64,000 bases of DNA. It comes from Desulfomicrobium baculatum DSM 4028. Lineage in GTDB: Bacteria > Desulfobacterota > Desulfovibrionia > Desulfovibrionales > Desulfomicrobiaceae. The stretch lies in contig NC_013173.1 of assembly GCF_000023225.1 (NCBI RefSeq), positions 1,056,501 through 1,120,500 on the forward strand, in the 5' to 3' direction. The notes under the pieces were generated by a model that worked only from the letters and a program-made list of their open reading frames with translations, made no database searches and was not told the DNA's origin. The stretch's first letter is position 1. Each line of letters starts with the position of its first letter. The position numbers were made by a program, and so were the translations under genes. This document shows positions 8,501 through 18,400 of the stretch, in pieces.

Positions 8501-9739
8501 ATGGATCATGGTTTTTTCCGGGTGATCACTCCGGCCCGGTTTTGTGAGTTGCTGCGCGGTTTCGCGCCCGTGGGCTCCGAAATCTGTCCCCTGGAGGACT
8601 GTCTGGGCCGCGTCCTGGCCGAGGACATCCTGTCCGCCGAAGACATCCCCGCCCTGGACCGCTCCTGCATGGACGGTTACGCCGTGCGTGCCGCGGACAC
8701 TTTTGGCGCGAGTGAGGGCAATCCCGCCTATGTGGAGCTTGCCCGCAGCGCGGCCATCGATGAAATTGTCAGTCGCCCTCTGAACTCCGGGGAATGCATG
8801 GGCATCGCCACCGGCGGGAGCCTTCCGCCCGGCGCGGACGCCGTGATCATGGTCGAGCATACCCAGATGCTCGGGGATACGACCGTTGAGATCCGCAAGA
8901 CCGTGACCCCCGGCGAAAATGTCATGCTGCGGGGCGAGGATGTGGGCCAGGGACAGGTGGCCGTACCTGCCGGTCGGCGTCTGCGTCCGCAGGATGTGGG
9001 GCTCATGGCCGCCATCGGCCGTCTTTCGGCAACGGTTTTTCGCCAGCCTCGGTGCGGCATTGTCTCCACGGGCGACGAGCTGGTTCCTGTCGACAGTTTG
9101 CCCAGACCCGGGCAAATCCGGGACGTCAACTCCCACACCCTGGCCTGCATGGCCCGGCAGGCGGGAGCCCTGGGCTGTGTTCACGGGTTGGTCCCCGATG
9201 TGCGCGAAGTGCTGCGGGAGGCCCTGGCCCAAAGTATGGAAAAGAATGACGTGGTCTTCATCTCCGGCGGCAGCTCCATCGGGACCCGGGATCTGACCAT
9301 AGAGGTCCTGGAATCCTTTGCGGACAGCGAAATCCTGGCCCACGGCGTGTCCATCAGTCCCGGCAAGCCGACCATTCTTGCCCGCGTCGGGGGCAAGCCG
9401 GTGCTTGGGCTCCCCGGTCAGGTCACCTCCGCCCAGATCGTCATGCTGGTTTTCGGGCAGCCGCTTCTGGTGCATCTTGGGGGCGATGCGGGAGCCTTCG
9501 ATCCCGGACGCATGATCCTGCGCCCGGCCAAGCTCGGGGCGAATCTGTCCTCCAAACCCGGCCGCGAAGACTATGTGCGGGTGCGGCTTGAAGAGCGGGA
9601 CGGGGAGTGCGTGGCCATGCCCCGGCTCGGCAAGTCGGGGCTGCTGCGGACCATGCTTGATGCCGACGGGCTGGTGCGGCTGCCTGCCTCCCTGGAAGGC
9701 ATGACGGCCGGACAGGACGTGGATGTCTGGATATTCTAA
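8501..9739 (+). CDS. moeA: Molybdopterin molybdotransferase MoeA
   Basis: 412 aa, full length. Characteristic stretches are SCMDGYAVRA, IATGGSLPPGADAVIMVEHT, IVSTGDELV, FISGGSSIGTRD, GVSISPGKPTILA and VLGLPGQVTSA. MoeA inserts molybdate into adenylylated molybdopterin in the cytoplasm. It directly follows the ModE-like gene and precedes a second MoeA, so the three genes are probably one operon serving molybdo- or tungsto-enzymes such as formate dehydrogenase. Confidence 0.95.
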   Translation: MDHGFFRVITPARFCELLRGFAPVGSEICPLEDCLGRVLAEDILSAEDIPALDRSCMDGYAVRAADTFGASEGNPAYVELARSAAIDEIVSRPLNSGECMGIATGGSLPPGADAVIMVEHTQMLGDTTVEIRKTVTPGENVMLRGEDVGQGQVAVPAGRRLRPQDVGLMAAIGRLSATVFRQPRCGIVSTGDELVPVDSLPRPGQIRDVNSHTLACMARQAGALGCVHGLVPDVREVLREALAQSMEKNDVVFISGGSSIGTRDLTIEVLESFADSEILAHGVSISPGKPTILARVGGKPVLGLPGQVTSAQIVMLVFGQPLLVHLGGDAGAFDPGRMILRPAKLGANLSSKPGREDYVRVRLEERDGECVAMPRLGKSGLLRTMLDADGLVRLPASLEGMTAGQDVDVWIF

Positions 9740-9753
9740 CCTGTGAAAAAATA

Positions 9754-11688
9754 ATGAAAAAAAGAAATATATATTTAAAGACGTTGCCTGTTCCCGAAGC
9801 TCTGCGGCTGACCATGGAAGCCCTTGACCGGGACCGGCTGGTCAATCGGGAAACAATCCCCTCGCACCAGGCCTGCGGCCGGGTCACGGCGCAGGCGGTG
9901 TACGCGGTGTGCTCCTCTCCGACGTTTCACAGCGCGGCCATGGACGGCTACGCACTCAAAGCCGAGTCTACCTTTGCCGCTCGCGAAGGACGGCCCGTGC
10001 GGCTGCTCAAGGGCAGCCAGTGCGCGGCCGTGAACACGGGGCACCCTCTGCCCGAGGGCATGGACGGGGTGCTCATGATCGAGAAGGCCGTGCGCGACAC
10101 CGATGACGCCATCGAGCTTGAAACTCCGGTCTTCCCCATGCAGCACGTACGCCGCATCGGTGAGGACATCGTGGCCACGGAGCTGCTTCTGCCGCAGAAC
10201 AGGCTGCTGTCCCCCTACGACGTGGGCGGGCTGCTCAGTGCCGGCATCTGGGAGGTGCCGGTCTGGGAGCAACTGCGCATGGCCTTCATCCCCACCGGCG
10301 ACGAGGTCCTCGACTTCGCCACGCGCCCAAGCCCGCGTCCGGGCCAGGTCATCGAAAGCAATTCCCAGGTCTTCGCAGGCCTGGCGGCCGCCCAGGGGTG
10401 TCTCTTCACCCGCGTCGATCCGGTCCCGGACAATGAGGAGGCTCTGACTGCGGCGGTGCGCGAGGCCGTGAACGGCCCCAACCATGTGATCGTCATCGGA
10501 GCGGGCTCCTCGGCCGGTTCCAAGGATTTTTCCCGCTCCATCATCGAGAGCCTCGGGCGGGTACTGGTGCATGGGATCGATCTCATGCCCGGCAAGCCGT
10601 CCATTCTGGGCGTGGCGGGCGGCAAGCTGATCGTCGGCGCGCCGGGGTATCCGGTCTCGGCGGTGGTCTGCTTCGAAGAACTGCTCATTCCGCTTTTGTC
10701 CTGGCTGTCCCGCAAGACGCCGCCTGTCCGGGCGGTTGCAACGGTGGAGCTGTCCCGCAAGGTGCCCTCCAAGCTTGGCACCGAAGAGCTGGTCCGCCTG
10801 GCCATCGGCCGGGTCGGGGAAAAGCTGGTGGCCACGCCCCTGGGGCGCGGGGCGGGCATGCTGACCACCCTCATTCGCGCCCAGGGCGTGACCCGCATCC
10901 CGGCGGACAGCGAGGGGGCCGAGGCCGCCTCCATGGTCCGGGCCGAGCTGCTTGTCCCGGAAGCGGAGCTGGATCAGACCCTGGTCGTGGTCGGCAGCCA
11001 CGACAACATCCTCGACGTGCTTGGCAACGAGCTGATGGGCCTGGCCCGGCCGGTGCGCATCGCCTCCAGCCATGTGGGCTCCATGGGCGGCCTCACGGCC
11101 CTTAAAAACCGTTCGGCGCTCATGGCCGGCACCCATCTTTTCGACGAGGACAGCGGGGATTTCAATTTTCCCTTTTTCCGCAAGTACCTGCCCGGACTGA
11201 GCGTGGCCTGCGTCAATCTGGCCATCCGTCATCAGGGGCTCATCGTGGCCAAGGGCAACCCCCAGGGCATCACCGGAGTCGAGGATCTGGTCCGGCCCGA
11301 AGTGCGCTTCATCAACCGTCAGCGCGGCGCCGGAACGCGCATCCTGCTCGACTATCACCTGCGGCAGGCCGGGATTGGCCCGGAGCAGGTGAACGGGTAC
11401 GAGAAGGAGGAGTTCACGCACATGGCCGTGGCCGTCAACGTGCTGACCGGAACGGCCTCCTGCGGATTGGGTATTTTCGCGGCCGCGAACGCCCTGGGGC
11501 TTGATTTCGTACCCCTGGCCAGGGAGCGCTACGATCTGGCGTTTTTGCCGGAACTTGCGGACTGGAAGATCGAAACGGCGCTGGAACTGATCCGCTCCCG
11601 AGTCTTCAAGGAGCGGATCGAAAAGCTGGGCGGCTACGAGACCACGCTCACCGGCCGCATCATGGAGCCGGGTCAGGGGCTGGGGTAG
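9754..11688 (+). CDS. MoeA fused to a binding-protein-like domain
   Basis: 644 aa. Residues 1-405 are a MoeA domain (AAMDGYALKAE, MDGVLMIEKAV, IPTGDEVL, VIGAGSSAGSKDF, DLMPGKPSILG). From about 410 the protein continues as a periplasmic-binding-protein-type II domain lacking a signal peptide (VVVGSHDNILDVLGNELMG, RFINRQRGAGTRILLDYHLR, GIFAAANALGLDFVPL). MoeA-PBP fusions are known in anaerobes and archaea. The added domain may bind molybdate, tungstate or a cofactor precursor in the cytoplasm, and a pair of different MoeA proteins could separate Mo from W insertion; both points are inference. No obvious Shine-Dalgarno precedes the ATG. Confidence 0.9.
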   Translation: MKKRNIYLKTLPVPEALRLTMEALDRDRLVNRETIPSHQACGRVTAQAVYAVCSSPTFHSAAMDGYALKAESTFAAREGRPVRLLKGSQCAAVNTGHPLPEGMDGVLMIEKAVRDTDDAIELETPVFPMQHVRRIGEDIVATELLLPQNRLLSPYDVGGLLSAGIWEVPVWEQLRMAFIPTGDEVLDFATRPSPRPGQVIESNSQVFAGLAAAQGCLFTRVDPVPDNEEALTAAVREAVNGPNHVIVIGAGSSAGSKDFSRSIIESLGRVLVHGIDLMPGKPSILGVAGGKLIVGAPGYPVSAVVCFEELLIPLLSWLSRKTPPVRAVATVELSRKVPSKLGTEELVRLAIGRVGEKLVATPLGRGAGMLTTLIRAQGVTRIPADSEGAEAASMVRAELLVPEAELDQTLVVVGSHDNILDVLGNELMGLARPVRIASSHVGSMGGLTALKNRSALMAGTHLFDEDSGDFNFPFFRKYLPGLSVACVNLAIRHQGLIVAKGNPQGITGVEDLVRPEVRFINRQRGAGTRILLDYHLRQAGIGPEQVNGYEKEEFTHMAVAVNVLTGTASCGLGIFAAANALGLDFVPLARERYDLAFLPELADWKIETALELIRSRVFKERIEKLGGYETTLTGRIMEPGQGLG

Positions 11689-11813
11689 CAGGCTGGCCCA
11701 AAACGGCGATCTGCTTTGTCACTGCAGAAAATCCAGCCCCTCACGTATATCAGAATACGCTTCGGGCCTGGATTTTCTTTGTTCCTCGCATCTCACCATT
11801 TTGGAACAGCCTG
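11689..11813. repeat. 125-bp imperfect palindromic intergenic element
   Basis: The sequence starting right after the second moeA stop folds on itself over its whole length. The arms 11689-11748 and 11755-11813 flank a 6-base loop (atcaga). The ends match best (aggctg...ccaaaa near 11690, and its complement near 11812), as does an inner block (agaaaatccag near 11727, with its complement near 11776). It resembles a non-autonomous REP/MITE-like element or a very long stem that could end or protect the moeA transcript. No second copy is in the window. Confidence 0.75.
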
Positions 11814-11897
11814 ACAGCCGTTTTTTGAACAATCAGCTAAACCCTTCTTTTTCCTTGACGCTGGAAAGTGGTTGAAGTAGCTGCATGATCCTCGCGG

Positions 11898-11973
11898 GCG
11901 GGAGTAGCTCAATGGCTAGAGCATCAGCCTTCCAAGCTGAGGGTTGCGGGTTCGAGTCCCGTTTCCCGCTCCA
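11898..11973 (+). tRNA. tRNA-Gly (TCC)
   Basis: A 76-nt cloverleaf with encoded CCA. Acceptor gcgggag pairs with ttcccgc; the D arm is gctc/gagc, the anticodon arm tcagc-CTTCCAA-gctga with anticodon TCC at 11931-11933, and the T arm gcggg-TTCGAGT-cccgt. It is the first of three tRNA genes in a row. A TTGACG hexamer at 11855-11860 may be part of the promoter, but the -10 box is poor. Confidence 0.96.
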
Positions 11974-11982
11974 CGAGAAAAT

Positions 11983-12057
11983 GGCGGCATAGCCAAGCGG
12001 TAAGGCAGAGGTCTGCAAAACCTCCATTCTCCAGTTCAAATCTGGATGCCGCCTCCA
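11983..12057 (+). tRNA. tRNA-Cys (GCA)
   Basis: A 75-nt cloverleaf with encoded CCA. Acceptor ggcggca pairs with tgccgcc; the anticodon stem is gaggt/acctc with loop CTGCAAA (anticodon GCA 12015-12017); the T arm is ccagt-TCAAAT-ctgg type. It lies 9 nt after tRNA-Gly(TCC) and is probably co-transcribed with it. Confidence 0.96.
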
Positions 12058-12064
12058 TAGAAAT

Positions 12065-12139
<75 letters not shown>

Positions 12140-12178
12140 GATTTTTAGGCCGGTCCTAGGCTGGCTCATATCAATGAC

Positions 12179-12216
12179 AAACCCTCGTCGTAATTTTCGA
12201 CGAGGGTTTCTTTTTT
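12179..12216 (+). terminator. Terminator of the tRNA cluster
   Basis: A perfect 12-bp stem, aaaccctcgtcg (12179-12190) with cgacgagggttt (12198-12209), has a 7-base loop and is followed by cttttttc. It is a classical rho-independent terminator about 40 nt after the last tRNA. The 260 bp that follow it, up to the P-ATPase, are AT-rich and contain no gene. Confidence 0.93.
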
Positions 12217-12479
12217 CTCAGACCAGTTGAAACGCGAGACAGGATTTCCTTCGACCATAATGGAAGCGGAGAGCAGATGGGCGTTCCCATTTGCCCTCCG
12301 GATCTGTGCTATTATCAAATTGCTGCAAACAGATCGTCAGACCCTTGCCAAGACCGCAAATATTCATTTATGGTTATAAGTGACTTTGTTGACGAATGCA
12401 CAATCAGTAAGGCTGTCTGAATGATGTAATATTCAAAAATAAAAGGTTTTTTTTGCCAGCAAGGCAGGGAGATATGTCT

Positions 12480-14912
12480 ATGAGTGCAAAATCAAATACA
12501 AAAAAAGATCATCACAAAGATCCTGTCTGCAATATGGTTGTATCAAGTGATTCCGAATTCCATACCCATCATAAAGACAAAGACTATTATTTTTGCAGTG
12601 CTGATTGCTTGAAAAAATTCAAAAAACATCCGGATAAATATCTGGATCAGCAGAACGTGGAAGGTCAAGAGGCACGCCGCGAGGAGAGCCTTTACACATG
12701 CCCCATGCATCCTGAAGTTCAGCAACCGGAACCTGGAAATTGCCCCAAATGCGGGATGGCTCTGGAGTCGATGAGCGCACCGGCGGCCTCGGCCCAAGCC
12801 GAGTACACATGCCCCATGCATCCCGAGGTAGTACAGGATCATCCGGGTAGCTGCCCCAAATGCGGGATGGCACTCGAACCAGTTGAAACATCCGTCGGCG
12901 ATGAAAAGAATGAAGAACTCGTCTACATGACCCGACGATTCTGGGTGTGCTCCGCGCTCACTCTACCTGTGTTTTTCCTGGCCATGATAGCCGATATGGT
13001 CCCCGCCTGGCTGCCGGATTGGCTTTCAATGCAAGCGGTCCAATGGATCGAGTTCGCGCTTGCTACTCCTGTTGTGTTATGGGGTGGCTGGCCCTTTTTT
13101 GTGCGTGGCTGGCAATCTCTTTGGTCCTGGAACCTCAATATGTTTACGCTGATTGCGCTGGGTGTCTCTGTAGCCTGGGGGTATAGTGTTGTAGCCTTAG
13201 TGTTCCCACATCTTTTTCCGCCGGTCATGCAGCTGGAACATGGTTTGGTCGCTGTCTACTTTGAAGCAGCAGCCGTGATTACGACTCTGGTCCTTATGGG
13301 GCAAGTGCTCGAATTGCGCGCCCGCTCACGAACTAATACGGCCATTCAGAAGCTGCTTGGCCTTGCTCCGAATACAGCCCGCATCGTGAACGACGACGGA
13401 ACCGAAGAAGATCTTCCGCTTGAGAAGGTAAAATCCGGCGATACCTTGCGGATCCGGCCGGGCGAGAAAATCCCGGTGGATGGTACGGTCATCGAAGGTG
13501 AAAGTAATGTCGATGAATCCATGGTGACCGGAGAACCGGTTTCGGTCCCAAAATCAAAAGATGACAAACTCATCGGCGCGACGGTGAATGGAACCGGCAG
13601 TTTGCTGATGCGGGCGGAAAAAGTCGGCTCCGATACTCTGCTGGCGCAAATCGTAAAAATGGTGGCTGATGCACAACGCACGCGAGCGCCCATTCAAAAA
13701 TTGGCGGATATTGTCGCAAGTTACTTTGTCCCTGCGGTGGTCGGCGTGGCCGCGCTCGCTTTTATTGTCTGGTGGGTGTGGGGCCCGGAGCCGCGTCTGG
13801 CGCATGCTGTTGTGAATGCTGTTGCTGTGCTTATCATCGCCTGTCCGTGCGCATTGGGGCTTGCCACGCCAATTTCTATCATGGTGGGAACGGGGCGCGG
13901 CGCTCTGGCCGGAGTCTTGATTAAAAATGCCGAAGCACTGGAGATTATGGAAAAAATCGACACCCTGGTGGTGGATAAGACCGGCACGCTAACCGAAGGC
14001 AAGCCCAAGCTGGTTGCCGTGCAGGCGGAAACAGGATTTAGCGAAGATGAAATATTGCGCATGGCCGCCAGCCTCGAACGCGCCAGCGAACATCCTTTGG
14101 CAGAGGCTATTGTGCGTGGAGCGGAAGAAAAGGGAGTTGAGTTGGTCAAGGCCAACAGCTTTCAGTCGATTACCGGTAAAGGCGTCACCGGCGAAGTGGA
14201 TGGGCACAAGGTAGCTGCCGGGAACATAAAATTATTGGAAGAGCAGGATATCAGTACGGGAGACGTATCTCAGAAAGCGGATAAACAACGCGTCAAGGGG
14301 ATGACGGTCATGCTGATTGCTATTGACGGCCAGGTAGCAGGTTTAATCGGCGTCGCTGATCCCGTCAAAGCCGCAACAGGTGAAGCCATTCGCGATTTGC
14401 ATGCCGAGGGTATTCGGATCGTCATGCTTACCGGTGACAGTAACGCCACTGCAAAAGCAGTTGCCGACCAACTGGGGATCGATCAGGTGCATGCTGAAGT
14501 TTCTCCTGAACAAAAAGCTGAAGTAATTAAAAAGCTCCAAGCAGAGGGCCGCATCGTCGCCATGGCTGGTGATGGTATTAACGATGCCCCGGCATTGGCG
14601 CAGGCCCATGTCGGTATTGCCATGGGCACAGGTACAGATGTGGCAATAGAAAGTGCTGGCATCACTTTAGTCAAAGGAGATTTGCGGGGAATTGTCAAAG
14701 CCAGACGGCTGAGTCGGGCCACCATGAGTAATATAAGGCAAAATTTATTCTTTGCGTTTATTTACAACGTAGCTGGCGTTCCGGTTGCGGCAGGAATATT
14801 GTATCCGTTCTTTGGAATACTGTTATCGCCAATGATTGCGGCTGCTGCAATGAGCTTCAGTTCGGTGTCCGTGATCACTAATTCACTCAGGCTTACACGC
14901 GTAAAGTTGTAA
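12480..14912 (+). CDS. Copper/silver-type P1B ATPase with YHS and paired metal-binding motifs
   Basis: 810 aa from the ATG at 12480, 8 bases after AGGGAG; an ATG two codons earlier is too close to it. Order: YHS domain (1-55; [16 protein letters not shown]), two copies of a CPMHPE...CPKCGMALE motif (about 71-95 and 108-132), membrane helices, VTGEPVS actuator, CPC metal site (about 453-455), DKTGT phosphorylation site (D499), SEHPLAEA, and GDGINDAP (about 697-704). The CPC motif suggests export of monovalent Cu or Ag. Base composition is visibly less GC-rich than its neighbours and it follows a tRNA cluster, which suggests acquisition by transfer. No copper regulator or chaperone gene is adjacent. 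Confidence 0.93.
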   Translation: MSAKSNTKKDHHKDPVCNMVVSSDSEFHTHHKDKDYYFCSADCLKKFKKHPDKYLDQQNVEGQEARREESLYTCPMHPEVQQPEPGNCPKCGMALESMSAPAASAQAEYTCPMHPEVVQDHPGSCPKCGMALEPVETSVGDEKNEELVYMTRRFWVCSALTLPVFFLAMIADMVPAWLPDWLSMQAVQWIEFALATPVVLWGGWPFFVRGWQSLWSWNLNMFTLIALGVSVAWGYSVVALVFPHLFPPVMQLEHGLVAVYFEAAAVITTLVLMGQVLELRARSRTNTAIQKLLGLAPNTARIVNDDGTEEDLPLEKVKSGDTLRIRPGEKIPVDGTVIEGESNVDESMVTGEPVSVPKSKDDKLIGATVNGTGSLLMRAEKVGSDTLLAQIVKMVADAQRTRAPIQKLADIVASYFVPAVVGVAALAFIVWWVWGPEPRLAHAVVNAVAVLIIACPCALGLATPISIMVGTGRGALAGVLIKNAEALEIMEKIDTLVVDKTGTLTEGKPKLVAVQAETGFSEDEILRMAASLERASEHPLAEAIVRGAEEKGVELVKANSFQSITGKGVTGEVDGHKVAAGNIKLLEEQDISTGDVSQKADKQRVKGMTVMLIAIDGQVAGLIGVADPVKAATGEAIRDLHAEGIRIVMLTGDSNATAKAVADQLGIDQVHAEVSPEQKAEVIKKLQAEGRIVAMAGDGINDAPALAQAHVGIAMGTGTDVAIESAGITLVKGDLRGIVKARRLSRATMSNIRQNLFFAFIYNVAGVPVAAGILYPFFGILLSPMIAAAAMSFSSVSVITNSLRLTRVKL

Positions 14913-14956
14913 CTAACGAACCATGATGCCAATATTTCAATCGGAACGGTTCAGGA

Positions 14957-14983
14957 ATAAAAAAAGCTCCCGAAAGGGAGCTT
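14957..14983 (-). terminator. Terminator of the small leftward gene
   Basis: An 8-bp stem aagctccc/gggagctt with GAAA loop at 14964-14983 has an A-run on the plus strand at its left, which reads as a U-run on the minus strand. It ends transcription of the gene at 15006-15215 and faces the end of the P-ATPase. Confidence 0.88.
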
Positions 14984-15005
14984 AGAAGTGTCGAATGCAA
15001 GAAGT

Positions 15006-15215
15006 TTATATCTCGCCCATGGAGTAGCGCAATCTGAGTTCGTTCAGGATGGCGTTCTCGTAGTGCATTGATGGCGGTTCTTCGTGTTCCGCAGGCTCGA
15101 GATAACGGTCGAGCATCTGACTTTCTTCCCAGAAATCGAGCAACTCGTCGTTGCCGAGGATCTTGAGCTGGTCTTCCAGGGTGAAGGGATCCTCATTGGG
15201 AAGGAATCGTGCCAT
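15006..15215 (-). CDS. Small acidic hypothetical protein
   Basis: 69 aa from the ATG at 15215, chosen because AAGGAG lies 6 bases upstream; longer in-frame starts lack such a site. The protein starts MARFLPNEDPFTLEDQLKIL, is acidic and mostly helical, and has no membrane segment or cysteine. I do not recognise the family. It has its own terminator, which supports it being a real gene. Confidence 0.6.
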   Translation of the reverse strand: MARFLPNEDPFTLEDQLKILGNDELLDFWEESQMLDRYLEPAEHEEPPSMHYENAILNELRLRYSMGEI

Positions 15216-15431
15216 GAACTGCTCCTTGGGAGTGAGTGGTGAACGGTTGCGTACGCGTTGACCATTACGCACCCGTTTCAGACCTGTCCACCAAAATGTC
15301 CGGCCTTGGCAGACTGTTTTTGGCGGAGCTTTTGCCCTGCGTGCAAGTGCTTGACCTTGCCTCTCTTTTGGGCAACGTAAAATGACTTGGCGTGGGCTGG
15401 TGAAGCATCCGCCCGAACGTATTGGAGGCTC

Positions 15432-15460
15432 AAAGCCGCTCCTTACCGGGGGCGGCTTTT
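15432..15460 (+). terminator. Terminator-like hairpin just before mfd
   Basis: aaagccgc (15432-15439) pairs with gcggcttt (15452-15459), followed by a short T-run. It lies within the only region that could carry an mfd start earlier than 15494, so it argues for the later start, or it could act as an attenuator in the mfd leader. Confidence 0.5.
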
Positions 15461-15493
15461 CCCCGTTCCTTTCAACTTCAGACCGGTCGAAAC

Positions 15494-18400
15494 GTGATCA
15501 TCCCCCAAGCCTTGCAGAAGCTCATCGACGGATCAGAGCGTCAAACCAGAATCTTCAAAAGCGGTCCCGCTTCGCAGATGTTTCTGGCTCAGGCGTTGAT
15601 TGAAAAGGGCCACAATGTCGTGCTGGTGCTGCCGCCAAGCGCGGATCTGCCCTTGTACGACTCCCTGGCGCGCCTCTTTTCGCCTGCGGACAGAAACCTT
15701 TCCTTTTGGGAGCGGCGCTGGCTGCGTTTTCCCCATTATTCAGTGGAGGACCCACGTCGTTCCCCTTGGCCGGAACGCTGGCGGACCCTTTTTGCCCTGA
15801 CGCAGAAAAAGCGGGGACGCGGGGTGCTCCTGCCGCTTGAGAACCTGATTCAGAAATGGCCGCACCCGGAACTCTTGCAGCGGGAGCATCTGAATCTGTC
15901 GGAAGGCGAGGAGATTTCCCAGGAGGATCTCCTGGAGACTCTGGTCAACTGGGGGTATGCACGCGTTTCCATGGTCACCGCCGTTGGCGAGACGTCCCTG
16001 CGCGGCGACATCATGGATATTTTTTGTCCCGGCTACGACCACCCGCTGCGACTGGAATTTTTCGGCGACACCCTGGAGCGCATCCGGCTTTTTGAACCCA
16101 TGTCCCAGCGGTCTCGCGCCGAACTCAAATCCCTGACAATTCTGCCCGTGGCCGGATGCATAGGTGCCGACACATACAAGGAAGAAGCCCGGAGCATGTT
16201 CGACGGATGGTTGCGGCTGGGTGAGATTGCAAAGCCTGCTCGCGCGGGGCTTGAAAAGGAGCTGCTGCAGGTCCATCCGCATTTGCCGCCGAGCATGTAC
16301 TACCCTCGGACCGTCGGCCTGGAGGCCTGGCTTCCCGAAGGGAGCGTCTTCATCATGGCCGAGGCCCAGGATTTGCGGACCAAGCTCGACGAGACAAGCT
16401 GGGCCTGGCAGAATTATTTTCGCGACGACGAGCGGCAGTGGCCCCGGCACGGCCTGATCCAGACTCCGGGCGACGTGCGCAAGACCTGGGAGGACAGTCG
16501 GCAGATTCTCTGCGAGAGTCTGGTCATGGGGGTGCGCGAAGAAGGGCTGGACCTGCCTGAAGAGGGGGTAAGTTCGTTCGAGGAACTTTTCTGGACCCCG
16601 GAAAGCCGCTCCCGGCCATGGCGGGCGCTGATGCAGGAACTTGCCGTCTGGCGCAGAACCTACGCCCAGACCATTTTTTGTTTCCATACCGAACAGTCCC
16701 GCAAAAAATTTCTGCAGCTCGCGGCCCAGGACGACCATGTGCTCAAAACCGAGTACGATGCCCAGGGCAAGGGAATCTTCGCCCTGGTCGGGTCTTTGGG
16801 ACATGGCATGCGCCTGCCTTGGGCCGAAATCCAGATTCTGCCCGAGTCCGTGCTCCAGCCGGGGGCTCCCAAGGCGCAGCGTAGCGCAGGCAAGGCATTC
16901 AAGGGTCTCGATGCCTTTGACGAGCTTGAAAGCGGCGATCTTCTGGTTCATCGCGATTATGGCCTGTGCCGCTTTGGCGGCTTGCATCGCATCAAGTTCG
17001 GGGACGTCGCCAACGATTACCTGCTGCTGCAGTACGACGGTGAGGACCGGCTCTATCTGCCGGTGGACCGTCTGGGGCAGGTGCAGCGCTACAAGGGGCC
17101 CGACGGCGCGGCCCCGGCTCTGGACCGTCTGGGCAGCGCGGCCTGGAGCAAGGCCCGCGAGCGCACTCGCCAGTCCATCGCCAAGATCGCGCGCGACCTG
17201 GTCGAGATGTACGCATTCCGCAAGATCGCCAAAGGTTTTCAGTACAATCCCATCTCCGAGCTGTATTGGGAATTCGAGGCCAGTTTCGGCTTCGAGGAGA
17301 CGCGCGATCAGGAAAAGGCCATCGCCGACGTTCTGGCCGACATGGAAAAGCCCGAGCCCATGGACCGGCTGGTCTGCGGCGACGTGGGCTTCGGCAAGAC
17401 CGAGGTGGCCCTGCGCGCGGCTTTCAGAGCGGTCCTGGACGGCAAGCAGGTGGCTCTCTTGTGCCCGACCACCGTTCTGGCCGAACAGCATTTCCAGACT
17501 TTCCGGCAGCGCATGGAGCCGTTCTCCATCACCGTGGGGCTCCTGAGCCGCTTTGTGCCTGCCGCCGGACAAAAACGCACCCTTGAAGCCGCGCGCCGCG
17601 GCCAGGTGGACGTCCTCATCGGCACCCACCGCATGCTCTCCAAAGACGTGGAGTTCGCCAATCTGGCCCTCCTGATTCTCGACGAAGAGCAGCGGTTCGG
17701 CGTCAAGCACAAGGAGCGCATCAAGAAAATGCGTTCGACCATCGATGTCCTGACCCTGACCGCCACGCCCATCCCGCGCACCTTGCAGCTCTCCCTGTCC
17801 GGGATCCGGGGCCTTAGCGTCATCGAGACCCCGCCGCGCGATCGCAAGCCGGTGGAGACCTCATTGCTGGAACGCGATCCGGCCCAGCTCAAGGTCATCC
17901 TGGAGCGCGAGCTGGCCCGGGGCGGCCAGGTTTTCTGGGTCTACAACCGGGTGCAGGGACTAGAGCGGGTGGTGGAGTTCGTGTCCTCCCTGGTTCCCGG
18001 TGCGCGGGTCGGCATGGGGCATGGCCAGATGAAGGCCCACGATCTGGAAGAAACCATGCACAAGTTCTGGCATGGCGAGCTCGACGTGCTGGTCTGCACG
18101 GCCATCATCGAGTCGGGCCTTGATTTTCCCCGCGCCAACACTCTCATCGTCGACCAGGCTCAGCTTTTCGGGCTCGGCCAGCTGTACCAGCTGCGCGGCC
18201 GGGTAGGGCGCTCCAGCGAGCAGGCCTACGCCTATTTCATCATCCCCGACCTGGACCGCCTGCAGGAAACCTCGCGCAAACGCCTGAAAATCATCCTCGA
18301 CATGGACTACTTGGGCGCGGGCTTCAAGGTGGCCATGGAAGACCTGCGCCTGCGCGGAGCCGGCAACATCCTCGGCGAGGCCCAGTCCGGGACTATCGGC

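Noticed and set aside
9775-11421. Long minus-strand open frame over the moeA fusion
   Set aside because: It is an antisense shadow of a gene with clear MoeA motifs, has no ribosome site and no family resemblance.
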